From Kordiimonas gwangyangensis DSM 19435 = JCM 12864 (lineage in GTDB: Bacteria > Pseudomonadota > Alphaproteobacteria > Sphingomonadales > Kordiimonadaceae), in the NCBI RefSeq assembly GCF_000375545.1, contig NZ_AQXF01000002.1, forward strand, positions 491,830 to 555,829: DNA of 64,000 bases. The letters run 5' to 3'. Within the stretch, counting starts at the first letter, position 1. The number at the start of each line of letters is the position of its first letter. The notes under the pieces were generated by a model. The model did no database searches and had not been told where the DNA came from. It saw only the letters and a list, made by a program, of their open reading frames with translations. The position numbers and the translations under genes are program-made. This document shows, in pieces, positions 1-8,319 of the stretch.

Positions 1-600
1 ATTGATTGCGCCCGTCAACTCGTCGCCGTCATCCACGGTGGAGTGGCTGTAGCGGAACGCACCTTCCGCGCCACCTTCAGGCACAAATGTGGGAATGCGG
101 CCATCAAAGACGTTCACAACACCACCCGCGGCCGAACTGCCATACATCAGCATGGCTGTGCCACGCAGGATCTCAATACGCTCCGCGAGCGCAGGTTCAA
201 CCGCTGCTGCGTGATCAGGGCTTGTAGACGATGCGTCAATTGAGCCGATACCCGCGTCAAGTACACGGATGCGGTCGCCACCCAGGCCGCGGATGATGGG
301 GCGACTGGCTCCGGGCCCAAAGAAAGTGGACGACATGCCGGGCTCGTGCTTCAAAGTTTCCCCGAGCGAACCATCAAGCTGGCGCAGGATATCTTCCTTG
401 CGCATGATGGTCGCGCCGAGGATGGTTTCACCCAGCTTGCGCCCCTCATAAGCGCCGGAGACAACGATTTCTTCCATCTTGTCTTCGTGAGGCGGCGCTT
501 CAGCGTGCACGAATGGGGACACTGACGCGATGGCAGCAAAAGAGGATGTTGCCAACAGCAAGCGTTTGGTGGTGTGGTTTACATCTGAAAAACGTATCAT
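1..600 (-). CDS. TonB-dependent receptor, ZnuD-like (N-terminal part; cut by window edge)
   Basis: Outer-membrane receptor that would import a metal or metal chelate using TonB energy. The first 200 codons are present. A signal peptide ends near residue 33 (SPFVHA), then comes a TonB-box-like EEIVVSG, then the plug domain with PIIRGLGGDRIRVLD, SSTSPDHA and LMYGSSAAGGVVNV, a run typical of the ZnuD-like zinc receptors. The start at 600 is preceded by AGGAAAC. It is the last gene of a minus-strand unit with two small His/Cys proteins and a Zur-like box upstream, which supports zinc as substrate. The barrel lies outside the window, so the substrate assignment is an inference. Confidence 0.88.
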   Translation of the reverse strand, partial: MIRFSDVNHTTKRLLLATSSFAAIASVSPFVHAEAPPHEDKMEEIVVSGAYEGRKLGETILGATIMRKEDILRQLDGSLGETLKHEPGMSSTFFGPGASRPIIRGLGGDRIRVLDAGIGSIDASSTSPDHAAAVEPALAERIEILRGTAMLMYGSSAAGGVVNVFDGRIPTFVPEGGAEGAFRYSHSTVDDGDELTGAIN

Positions 601-671
601 TTTTGTTTCCTGAATCCCTGAAATAGGTAACTTCGCGGACCATCGTGCCCGCGGACTAACTGCGATCTGGC

Positions 672-965
672 TCAGGAAAACAGCGGTGGTGCCCGGATGT
701 GGCCAAGGCTTGATGTGGGCGCTGATATAGCAGCAGGCACAGGCAACAGATAGGAGACAGCATAGTCTTCCGGCACCTGTATCGCAGGCGCAGCACCGGG
801 TACATCCGGGGTGCTCTCTGCAAATTTACAAAGGATACAGCCACGCTCGACCGGCGTATCAGCCGCATGGTCGATGACATGCACCGCGAGCGCCGACTGC
901 AACACCATGTATACCATGGTGATGAGGGCCCGGAGCACGGACTGCATATGAATGAAACGTGTCAA
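672..965 (-). CDS. small membrane-anchored protein with CxxC motif (hypothetical)
   Basis: A 97-residue protein of unknown function. It has a hydrophobic N-terminal segment (about residues 8-28) followed by HVIDHAAD and the motif CILC near residue 44, then a Pro/Ala-rich tail. Such small His/Cys proteins (DUF2946-like) often sit next to ZnuD-like receptors, so a role in metal handling is plausible but not shown. The start at 965 is TTG with GAGAGAAG upstream; an ATG at 947 is an alternative without a clear ribosome-binding site. It lies 83 bp after the 104-residue protein and 71 bp before the receptor, all on the same strand. Confidence 0.55.
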   Translation of the reverse strand: MTRFIHMQSVLRALITMVYMVLQSALAVHVIDHAADTPVERGCILCKFAESTPDVPGAAPAIQVPEDYAVSYLLPVPAAISAPTSSLGHIRAPPLFS

Positions 966-1048
966 AACTTCTCTCTCACATCACTTGAAAGCCACCAGTC
1001 GCGTAAAACGCATGGCGGCAAACAGACCGGGAAAATCCGGCAACTGGC

Positions 1049-1363
1049 CTAGTGATGGCGAGGGGGTGCCCTGATGGCAGAATATTCGGCGTCTGGTGAT
1101 GCGCTGATGCTGACCTGCGCGGTCTGATGATGCTCAAGCCATTCCGGCGCAACAATCGTGAGAACCGGGCTCGTCAGATCCGCGCTGGATGCCTGTTTGC
1201 ACACGGTCGAGATAATGCAGGGATGCCCGTCGTGGGAATGTTTACTTTCGCCGTAGGCGGCAGCGTGTGCGCTGGCAATGATCTGCGCGACAACAAAAAG
1301 GCCAATCAGCCAAGGTAGAAACCTTGCCAACTTCCCTTTCCGCAATGTCGAGTGAATTGCCAT
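1049..1363 (-). CDS. small exported His-rich protein (hypothetical, DUF2946-like)
   Basis: A 104-residue protein whose N-terminus is a signal peptide or anchor (about residues 14-34, ending SAHA), followed by a potential metal site HSHDGHPC, a second Cys seven residues on (ISTVC), and a His-containing C-terminus ending RHH. The start at 1363 has AGGGAAC upstream. First gene of the unit leading to the ZnuD-like receptor, about 50 bp downstream of a Zur-like palindrome. Function unknown; periplasmic metal binding or sensing is inferred from the His/Cys motif and the neighbours only. Confidence 0.6.
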   Translation of the reverse strand: MAIHSTLRKGKLARFLPWLIGLFVVAQIIASAHAAAYGESKHSHDGHPCIISTVCKQASSADLTSPVLTIVAPEWLEHHQTAQVSISASPDAEYSAIRAPPRHH

Positions 1364-1413
1364 TCTGTTCCCTGCTGATCATGCAACATGCGTGACGCCC
1401 CAATGTGGGCACC

Positions 1414-1432
1414 TATGCTATAGTGTAGCATA
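1414..1432. promoter_or_regulatory. Zur-like operator (inverted repeat)
   Basis: Inverted repeat TATGCTA-N5-TAGCATA. The central 17 bp match the classical Zur consensus ATGTTATAnTATAACAT at 12 of the 16 fixed positions, and every deviation keeps or nearly keeps the symmetry. It lies about 50 bp upstream of the first gene of the minus-strand unit that ends in the ZnuD-like receptor, the expected place for zinc-dependent repression. Confidence 0.55.
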
Positions 1433-1470
1433 TATCAAATATCACACGACGAAGCGTTTCTGCAATACGA

Positions 1471-3216
1471 CTAACCGAGTTCGTCGAGCAGTGCGTCCAG
1501 CGGGTCAATGGGCTTTGTGCCGACAACTTTATCGGCGAGGAAGTCCTCAGGTTTGTCCGTCCCGTCGAAGCGGTCGACATCAAGTGACGTGCGGTGGATT
1601 TCTTCACCCAGCACCTGATTGATCACCAGCAGCAGCTGGCGCCGATTGATGGGTTTGGTGACAACGTCCTCCATCCCTGCCTGCTTGAACCGTTCAAGCT
1701 GCTCAGGGAATGCGTCAGCAGTGCAGCCAACGATCGGGACCTTGGCTTTGACACCTTCCATCGCCCGTATCCATTTGGTGGCGTCGATACCACCAAGGAC
1801 CGGCATCTGGATATCCATCAGGATCAGGTCGAAATCACGCTCTTCCACTAGGCTGCATGCCTGCGCGCCGTTTTCAACCGCCGTCAGGTCGTGGCCAAGC
1901 TTACCAAGCATATTGGCAAGGATGCGCTGGTTGATCAGGTTATCGTCCGCCACAAGGATTTTAAGCTTCCGCCGCGCTTCACCGTCCACAAGCGTGGACA
2001 CGGGGTCGAACATGGCATCCGGCACGATGTCCGCTTCATCAGCTTCCTCGCAGAGGAAGGTGAACCAGAAAGTCGCTCCGTCGCCCTCCTCGCTTGTGAC
2101 ACCAATCTCGCCACCCAGCAGCGCACAAAGCTGCTTACAGATCGCGAGCCCCAGGCCCGTCCCACCAAAACGCCGTGTTGTGGAGGCGTCTGCTTGGGTG
2201 AACTTCTGGAACAGTTTGCGCTGCGCGTCGCGGCTGATGCCAATGCCGGTGTCCACAACCGAAATTTTAACTCGTATCTGGTCGCCCTCACGGTTTTCCT
2301 GCTCTGCGCGGATGATCACGCCGCCACGTTCGGTGAACTTGATCGCATTGCCGACAAGGTTGAAAAGGATCTGCCGCAGTCGCGTCGGGTCAGAATAAAT
2401 AACCGGGGGCAAATGTTTGTCACACTGCCACGAAACACTAAGGCCCTTCTCAGTCGCCTTCGGCTCAAGGAAATGAACGGTATCACCGATGACTTTCTCA
2501 AGACGTGTCGCCTGATTTTCCAGCTCGACCTTGCCGGCCTCAAGCTTGGAAATGTCGAGAATATCGTTGATCACGGTGAGCAATGTTTGTGCGGACTGCT
2601 GGAGTGTCACGGCAAAATGGTGCTGGTTCTCATCCAGTTCGGTGTCCATCAGCAGGTCGATCATGCCTATCACACCGTTGAGCGGTGTGCGGATTTCGTG
2701 GCTCATGGTCGCAAGGAATTCAGACTTGGCAACGTTCGCAGATTCGGCTGCGTCACGGGCTTTTGAAAGCTCGTTGGCGAGCTTGGCAAATGCTTCGCGC
2801 TGCTCCTTGAGCACAGCCTCGTTGCGACGCTTGTCTTGCACAACCTGCTGAAGGTTATATTCCACCTCGGAAAATTCGGCGAGGCGCGCACGGGTATTTT
2901 CCGTGGCCTTTCGCAGGTGCGCCAGCACGGAGAGCAGTTCCTCCTGCCCCTCAAGCGCGCTTTCTGCTTCCTCGGAAATCGCCTCACCGGTCAACACCGC
3001 AGCCTGTACACCCTCGACAAAAGCTTCCGCCGGTTTGACGATGCGGCGCTCAAAGGTGATTTGAAGGGCAACACCCACAATGCCCCCAAGGAAGCCAGCG
3101 GCAAGCACCGCAAGGAAGGAAACAGGAGAACCGGGCGCAAGCATGACCGGGATACACGCCCCACCTGCGGCGGTAAGGCTCAAAATCCACGGAAGTGCTT
3201 TAAGCGATTTCGACAT
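1471..3216 (-). CDS. hybrid sensor histidine kinase with C-terminal receiver
   Basis: Membrane-anchored two-component kinase, 581 residues. Two hydrophobic segments at about 8-26 and 33-52 enclose almost no periplasmic loop. A coiled region (about 85-165) leads to the HisKA domain with phospho-His173 in [10 protein letters not shown], then a HATPase_c domain with N box (LVGNAIKF, near 290), VDTGIGIS and GGTGLGLAI. The receiver domain starts near 419 (ILVADD) with acceptor Asp468 in LILMDIQMP and Lys521. There is no recognisable extracellular or PAS/GAF sensor domain and no adjacent response regulator, so signal and output are unknown. The phosphorelay would continue to an Hpt protein elsewhere. 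Confidence 0.93.
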   Translation of the reverse strand: MSKSLKALPWILSLTAAGGACIPVMLAPGSPVSFLAVLAAGFLGGIVGVALQITFERRIVKPAEAFVEGVQAAVLTGEAISEEAESALEGQEELLSVLAHLRKATENTRARLAEFSEVEYNLQQVVQDKRRNEAVLKEQREAFAKLANELSKARDAAESANVAKSEFLATMSHEIRTPLNGVIGMIDLLMDTELDENQHHFAVTLQQSAQTLLTVINDILDISKLEAGKVELENQATRLEKVIGDTVHFLEPKATEKGLSVSWQCDKHLPPVIYSDPTRLRQILFNLVGNAIKFTERGGVIIRAEQENREGDQIRVKISVVDTGIGISRDAQRKLFQKFTQADASTTRRFGGTGLGLAICKQLCALLGGEIGVTSEEGDGATFWFTFLCEEADEADIVPDAMFDPVSTLVDGEARRKLKILVADDNLINQRILANMLGKLGHDLTAVENGAQACSLVEERDFDLILMDIQMPVLGGIDATKWIRAMEGVKAKVPIVGCTADAFPEQLERFKQAGMEDVVTKPINRRQLLLVINQVLGEEIHRTSLDVDRFDGTDKPEDFLADKVVGTKPIDPLDALLDELG

Positions 3217-3305
3217 ACGGATCCGGTACTTGGTTTCAACACACTAAGGCGCGGCATCGAAGGTACTTTGTTCCTGCCCGTTAGGCAACCGACAGATGCA
3301 CCATG

Positions 3306-4064
3306 CTAGAACTGCACGCGCTTTGTGAAACCACCGTCGACAATCATATTCGTGCGCGTGACCCAGCTGGCGGCCGGACTGGCAAGGAAAGCCACACAGT
3401 TCGCAACTTCCCGCACCGTACCAAGGCGGCCTTGCGGATGGCGCGCCTCAGTTGCCTGGTAGGTTTCCGGCTGCGCGCGTTTAACACTGCCCCAAAATCC
3501 GTCATCAACGTGAATGGGGCCTGGCGACACCGTGTTCACACGTATGCCGTGCGGTGCGGCAACGGCACCAAGCTGGCTCGCATAAGCCACCAGGCCAGCC
3601 TTGACCGTATTGTAGGCGCTAGGCGCACCAAAATCTTCTAGTCCGGCGATGCTGGCAATCACCACGATTGCGCCAGCGCCTGATGCGGCGAGATGTGGCA
3701 ACATCGCCTCGCAGCCCCTGACCGTGGCCATGAGGTCAACGTCAAAGGCTGATTTCCAGCCTTCTTCGCCCGCTTGTGCACCACCACTCACATTCGGCAC
3801 AAAAATATCGGCACCGCCAAGCGCTTCAACACTCCCGGATAGCCAGCTTGCGTATGCCTCGGCGTCAGAGACATCGACGGCAGTAGCGGCCACTTCGTGC
3901 CCCTGCGCTTGCAGTTCTAACACACGCGCTTTCACCTGCGCGGCGTCGCGGGCACAGAATGCAACCTTCGCGCCCTCAGCCAGAAAGCAGTCCACGATCG
4001 CAGCACCAATGCCGCGCGTGCCACCGGTCACCAGTACACGTTTTCCTGACAGTCCGAGATCCAT
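3306..4064 (-). CDS. SDR family oxidoreductase
   Basis: Classical short-chain dehydrogenase of 252 residues. The cofactor motif TGGTRGIG is at 13-20 and the catalytic set is Ser138, Tyr151 and Lys155 (YNTVK). The C-terminus IVDGGFTKRV is typical. The start has GGGAGGAAG upstream. It follows the acyl-CoA ligase gene by 32 bp on the same strand, so a 3-hydroxyacyl or alcohol substrate linked to lipid metabolism is plausible; the substrate cannot be read from sequence. Confidence 0.88.
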   Translation of the reverse strand: MDLGLSGKRVLVTGGTRGIGAAIVDCFLAEGAKVAFCARDAAQVKARVLELQAQGHEVAATAVDVSDAEAYASWLSGSVEALGGADIFVPNVSGGAQAGEEGWKSAFDVDLMATVRGCEAMLPHLAASGAGAIVVIASIAGLEDFGAPSAYNTVKAGLVAYASQLGAVAAPHGIRVNTVSPGPIHVDDGFWGSVKRAQPETYQATEARHPQGRLGTVREVANCVAFLASPAASWVTRTNMIVDGGFTKRVQF

Positions 4065-4096
4065 GAGGCTTCCTCCCGCTTGCGGTGAGGGGCCGC

Positions 4097-5788
4097 CTAG
4101 CTTGCGGTCGCCTCAGCCCGTGCCATATCGCGCAGTTCGCGGCGCAAAACCTTGCCCACAGGGGACTTTGGCAGCTCATCCACGAACCTGATCGTCTTCG
4201 GCACCTTATAGCCGGTAAGGTGTTCGCGGCAATGGCTTATTACCGCCTCTTCCGTGAGGGCTGCGTCACCACGCACAATGTAAGCGACCACTTTTTCGCC
4301 GCTCTCATCATCTGGTGCGCCAACCACTGCAGCCTCGGCCACCGGTGCAAAGCGCGTCAGCACATCTTCCACGTCCGTCGGGTACACGTTAAAGCCCGAG
4401 ACAATGACCATGTCTTTCTTGCGGTCAACGATAGAGAGATACCCCTCGTCGTCCATCACACCGATATCACCGGTCTTGAGCCAACCGTCCTTGGTAATGG
4501 TCTCAGCCGTTGCTTCAGGATTATTCAGGTAGCCGCGCATGATCTGCGGGCCACGGACCCACAGCTCACCCGGCTGGCCTATTGGTAACTCGTTCTCATC
4601 TTCGTCCACGATGCGGATTTCTGTGCCCGGTATAGGAATGCCGCAGGTGCCGCGCTTGGGCGGCATATTGAACGGCATAGAGGAGACCACACAGGTACCT
4701 TCCGTCAGGCCATAGCCTTCATAGATGGCTGCGCCAGTCAGTTTTTCCCACTTATCAGCTGTCGCGGGCTGCAGGGGCGCCGCGCCAGAAAAACAGAATT
4801 TCAGCGTGGTCGGCGGGTTTTTGACAAACCATTCCTCATGCAAAAGACCAAGATACAGCGTGTTCACGCCGGGCATGACGGTGATATTGAACTTTTCAAA
4901 CACCGGCTTGAGGTTGGATAGCGGACGCGGCACTGGCACGAGCACCACATGCACCCCTGTGTACATGCTGTTGAGCATGCCAACCGCCAGCGCATATACG
5001 TGGTAAAGCGGCAGGATCAGCATCATGCATTCGCCGTCTTCCCGTTCGATATCATTGCGCTTGTTTGCCTGCGAGATATTCCCCACCACGTTGCCGTGGG
5101 TCAGCTCCGCCCCCTTGCTGCGGCCAGTGGTGCCGCCTGTATACTGGAAAATGGCAACCTCGTCCGCGCCTTTGCCTCTACGGTAGCTCGCAACATCAAG
5201 CCCACGCGTCAGATGCTTCTGGCCAGCCTTCAGTACGCTTGAGAGTGTCCCTGCTGTTGGCGCGTTCAGGGGTGGCACAGCCTTTTTCACGTATTTAAGA
5301 GCAAAACCGAGCAGCTTACGTGGCAGCGCCGGGAACAGGTCCACAAGCGAGAGAGTATAAACACGCTCGACTGACGTTCCTTCTATTGACTGGCGGATAC
5401 GGTCACCAAATACATCGATGACAAACCAGACCTTGGCCTTGCTGTCCTTGAGCTGATGGTTGGTCTCGTCAGTGGTGTAAAGCGGATTGACGTTGGTCGC
5501 GACCAGACCAGCCTTCAGAATACCAAATGCCAGCACCGGGTATGCCAATGTGTTCGGGCACTGCACCGCAACCACGTCACCCGGCTTCAGGCCAAGATCT
5601 TCACGCAGATAAGCCGCAACAGCATCGGACATACGTCCCACATCACCGAACGTCAGTGTGTGGTGGTGCCCTGTCGGCAACACACAACTGACGGAGGGTT
5701 TATCTCCATGTTCAGCGACACAAGCGTCAACCAGCTCACCAAGATGGTTCGCGAGCATATCCTCTTCGGTAAATGTTACTTGCGCCAT
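4097..5788 (-). CDS. long-chain fatty-acid--CoA ligase (FadD-like)
   Basis: ATP-dependent activation of fatty acids to acyl-CoA. Adenylate-forming enzyme of about 563 residues with P-loop YTGGTTGRSKG (about 216-226), YEGYGLTEG, WLKTGDIG and the hinge/linker RKKDMVIVSGFNVYP, and a C-terminal Lys in PKSPVGKVLRREL. I place the start at 5788 because GGAAGG lies just upstream; an in-frame start nine codons earlier has no such site. It sits between a patatin-like lipase gene and an SDR on the same strand, which suggests that released acids are activated here. Confidence 0.92.
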   Translation of the reverse strand: MAQVTFTEEDMLANHLGELVDACVAEHGDKPSVSCVLPTGHHHTLTFGDVGRMSDAVAAYLREDLGLKPGDVVAVQCPNTLAYPVLAFGILKAGLVATNVNPLYTTDETNHQLKDSKAKVWFVIDVFGDRIRQSIEGTSVERVYTLSLVDLFPALPRKLLGFALKYVKKAVPPLNAPTAGTLSSVLKAGQKHLTRGLDVASYRRGKGADEVAIFQYTGGTTGRSKGAELTHGNVVGNISQANKRNDIEREDGECMMLILPLYHVYALAVGMLNSMYTGVHVVLVPVPRPLSNLKPVFEKFNITVMPGVNTLYLGLLHEEWFVKNPPTTLKFCFSGAAPLQPATADKWEKLTGAAIYEGYGLTEGTCVVSSMPFNMPPKRGTCGIPIPGTEIRIVDEDENELPIGQPGELWVRGPQIMRGYLNNPEATAETITKDGWLKTGDIGVMDDEGYLSIVDRKKDMVIVSGFNVYPTDVEDVLTRFAPVAEAAVVGAPDDESGEKVVAYIVRGDAALTEEAVISHCREHLTGYKVPKTIRFVDELPKSPVGKVLRRELRDMARAEATAS

Positions 5789-5834
5789 TCTAGAACCTTC
5801 CATTTTTATTCCCACCCTTCCCAGGTATTATTCG

Positions 5835-6902
5835 TCATTCCGGCGCAGCTTCAAGCCTGCTCATAAGCTTGTCCGGTTTGTCGAGCAGCTCGGCAAATTC
5901 TTCGGCCATACGGTAACTTTCATCAATCACCGTACGCCAATAGGCCCAGCGTTCATTATCTTCGAGTTCGGTAAAGTTTTTCCTATCAGGAATGCGCCCG
6001 CCCGGTAGCGCCGCAACAAATTCGTCGCTGGGTGCCAAAATCAGTTGCTCGTCAAGCACATCGGCCCCTGCCCGGCGGTTTTTCCGCAGTTTATCGAACC
6101 AACCCGGCGTGAGATGGCTGTAAAAATGCGGGTAAAGCACGATGCCGTCGGCGTATGACCAAGGCACATCAAAATGATAGTCGATCACCCCACCATCCCG
6201 GTAAACGCCCGGCGGCGCGCCTTCGATATCAACCACAGGGTCAACTGCAAACGGAATGGAGCCCGACGCCATAAGCGCGTCATGCACGGACGACTGTCGC
6301 AGTTTCACGTCTATGCGGGCAAAATCCTGCCATAGCGGCGAACACGCAACTGTGTCACCGGAGTAAAATACAGCGCGGCGGAAAAACCGGCCAAGCGCCG
6401 CCCGGCTGATTGCATTAGCAGACGCGGCCGCAAGCAGCCCCGCACCTTCCACGAAGCGGCTCTCGCTGGCTGTTGGCCCTTCACAGCGCACCGCAACGAT
6501 GTTGAGGTTGCGGTTGCTATTTGAGAGAATTGCTTCACGTTCTGTCTGGCCAAGCACCTCTTCAAGGATACGGTAAGACGCGAGGCTTACAGCCTTTGGC
6601 GTGCTGCCGTCTTCTTTACGGAAGGTAAAATACGCGCGCTCAAACTCGTTCAGCATACGCCGTGGTTCAGGGTGGCTTGCAATTGTCATGCGCCATGCGC
6701 CGATGGAGGACCCAACGAGGTCTATTTTCTGCGTCGCCTGCGGCAGCCACTGGCCGAGAACAAAATCGTCGAGACCGCGAAGCACAAGCCACTTCGGCCC
6801 GCCGGACGCACCCACAACCATACGGATAAGCGAAGGCGTGAGACCTTCACTTTCAATACGTTTTTTCGCTGTTTTTCCGGCAACAAGCCTGAGGGCCTGC
6901 AT
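5835..6902 (-). CDS. patatin-like phospholipase family protein
   Basis: Probable lipid acyl hydrolase with a Ser/Asp dyad. In 355 residues it shows the oxyanion loop GASGGPKW (31-38), nucleophile Ser66 in GSSIG, and the Asp of DGG at 236. The start is ATG with GGGGAATAT upstream. There is no signal peptide, so it is likely cytoplasmic or membrane-associated. It is followed at 46 bp by the acyl-CoA ligase gene, a sensible lipase-to-ligase order. Confidence 0.85.
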   Translation of the reverse strand: MQALRLVAGKTAKKRIESEGLTPSLIRMVVGASGGPKWLVLRGLDDFVLGQWLPQATQKIDLVGSSIGAWRMTIASHPEPRRMLNEFERAYFTFRKEDGSTPKAVSLASYRILEEVLGQTEREAILSNSNRNLNIVAVRCEGPTASESRFVEGAGLLAAASANAISRAALGRFFRRAVFYSGDTVACSPLWQDFARIDVKLRQSSVHDALMASGSIPFAVDPVVDIEGAPPGVYRDGGVIDYHFDVPWSYADGIVLYPHFYSHLTPGWFDKLRKNRRAGADVLDEQLILAPSDEFVAALPGGRIPDRKNFTELEDNERWAYWRTVIDESYRMAEEFAELLDKPDKLMSRLEAAPE

Positions 6903-7002
6903 ATATTCCCCAATCGTAGGTGTTCTGGCTTAGTGACGAAAATAAATGGCTCGACCGCTTTTTCAAGACTAATCGGTCCAGAATTTCAGGAAAGCTTCAA
7001 AA

Positions 7003-8319
7003 TCAAGCAAAAGCAAGCAATAGAGAGACGATGGAACGCGCTTCATTGGTGAGAAGGCCGCCTTCACGGCACAGCCCTTCAAGGTCACCCAATGTTACCC
7101 AGAATGATCCGGTCTCTTCAGGCAGGCAGACACCTTCGTCAAGTCGTTCGACCGCATAGCGTGAACACGCCAGCATGAAGCGACCACCCTCGTCGGATTG
7201 CCTGATCTCCACAAGCGGCGTACCAGTGCGCGCTCGAACAAGTTCGTTCAGCCAATCCGGCTGCGTATGCGCATTTTCAGCCTTGTAACTGGGACCAAAC
7301 TCAACTCCACCTGTAAGGCCGAGCTCATATGCGGGCCTGAGAAGGAACTTGAGCACGCCATCACGCACCTGCGAAAACAACACCACTTCGTCCTCTGAGG
7401 AGGAGAGCATAAGCGGTTGGTCCCACTCAGTTTTCTCCCGTTCTGGCGCCTTCACTTGATAGTGCCGCACTTCAAGTGGAGAAACAGTACCTCCTGCAGC
7501 GACGACACGAGATGGCTGAATGTCCCACCCATCAAGGGCATTCAGTGCAACTGTCGTGGTCACAAGCACAACATCCTGCCGCATTTGATACAAAAAGTCT
7601 TTGAGTTGCCCGGCACTGCACCCTTCTGAGTGCTCGCGATATGACACATCAAAGCCTAGCTGAATTGCTTCATCACGCTGGAATGGCACCCCGTCGCCCG
7701 CTATGTAAAGCCACGGCGCACAAACAATGACCGATCGTGCATCTGTATTGATGGCATAATCTGACCGCAACGCCGTTCGCATATCAGCAGCCGTCAGCCA
7801 GCGGAAGCATGTCGCCACTTCGTCAATCTGCTCGGCCAGTTCCGCAACACAGTTGCGGTTGAACTTGCGCAGGAAACGGGTCCCTTGCTCAGATTGCAAG
7901 CTGTCTGCCGCGAAGACCGCATTCGTGGCGGTAAAATACTCCAGATATTCTGTAGCGGCACCGCCATGTTTGCGCATGTAGTTGCTGAAGGTCGCCTGAA
8001 CGGTTGGCGCCAGTTGTACAGCCTTCATATTGCCGGGTTCGGCCTTTGCTTGTACCAGCCATTTGGTGTCGCCATCGCCGACGTGAACCAGAAAACCGAG
8101 AATCCCGCCCTCAGGTTGGTTGATGATGGGTTGGCAGACGCCATTGAGCGGTTTGAAGTTTGATGTCGCCTGTACTCCCTCAACCGAAAAGAAACTCCCG
8201 GTTTGGTGCCTTAAGGCTTCGCCGGAAACCAGCCACTCGCGGCTCTCGGCGAAAGGAATGGCTTCAAATTGCATGCGGCTTTGCGCACGGCGTTCCTCAA
8301 GCCACTCATGCATGGCCAT
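7003..8319 (-). CDS. NDP-hexose 2,3-dehydratase family protein
   Basis: Family enzymes (EvaA/TylX3 type) remove water from an NDP-4-keto-6-deoxyhexose at C2-C3, the first committed step to 2-deoxysugars. The 438-residue protein has the expected two repeats. Repeat 1 carries GVQATSN, CQPIINQPEGGILGFL and QAKAEPGNMKAVQLAPTVQAT. Repeat 2 carries VSPLEVRHYQVKAPEREKTEWDQP, shortened here to its core REKTEWDQP, then FLLRPAYELGL and VEFGPS. It overlaps the upstream glycosyltransferase gene by 14 bp, so the two are probably translated together. No NDP-sugar synthetase, 4,6-dehydratase or 3-ketoreductase lies nearby, which makes the pathway incomplete locally. Confidence 0.87.
   Translation of the reverse strand: MAMHEWLEERRAQSRMQFEAIPFAESREWLVSGEALRHQTGSFFSVEGVQATSNFKPLNGVCQPIINQPEGGILGFLVHVGDGDTKWLVQAKAEPGNMKAVQLAPTVQATFSNYMRKHGGAATEYLEYFTATNAVFAADSLQSEQGTRFLRKFNRNCVAELAEQIDEVATCFRWLTAADMRTALRSDYAINTDARSVIVCAPWLYIAGDGVPFQRDEAIQLGFDVSYREHSEGCSAGQLKDFLYQMRQDVVLVTTTVALNALDGWDIQPSRVVAAGGTVSPLEVRHYQVKAPEREKTEWDQPLMLSSSEDEVVLFSQVRDGVLKFLLRPAYELGLTGGVEFGPSYKAENAHTQPDWLNELVRARTGTPLVEIRQSDEGGRFMLACSRYAVERLDEGVCLPEETGSFWVTLGDLEGLCREGGLLTNEARSIVSLLLAFA

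Noticed and set aside
1891-2766. Plus-strand open frame of 291 codons
   Set aside because: It is antisense to the hybrid histidine kinase, has no recognisable domain and no ribosome site; the kinase explains the region.
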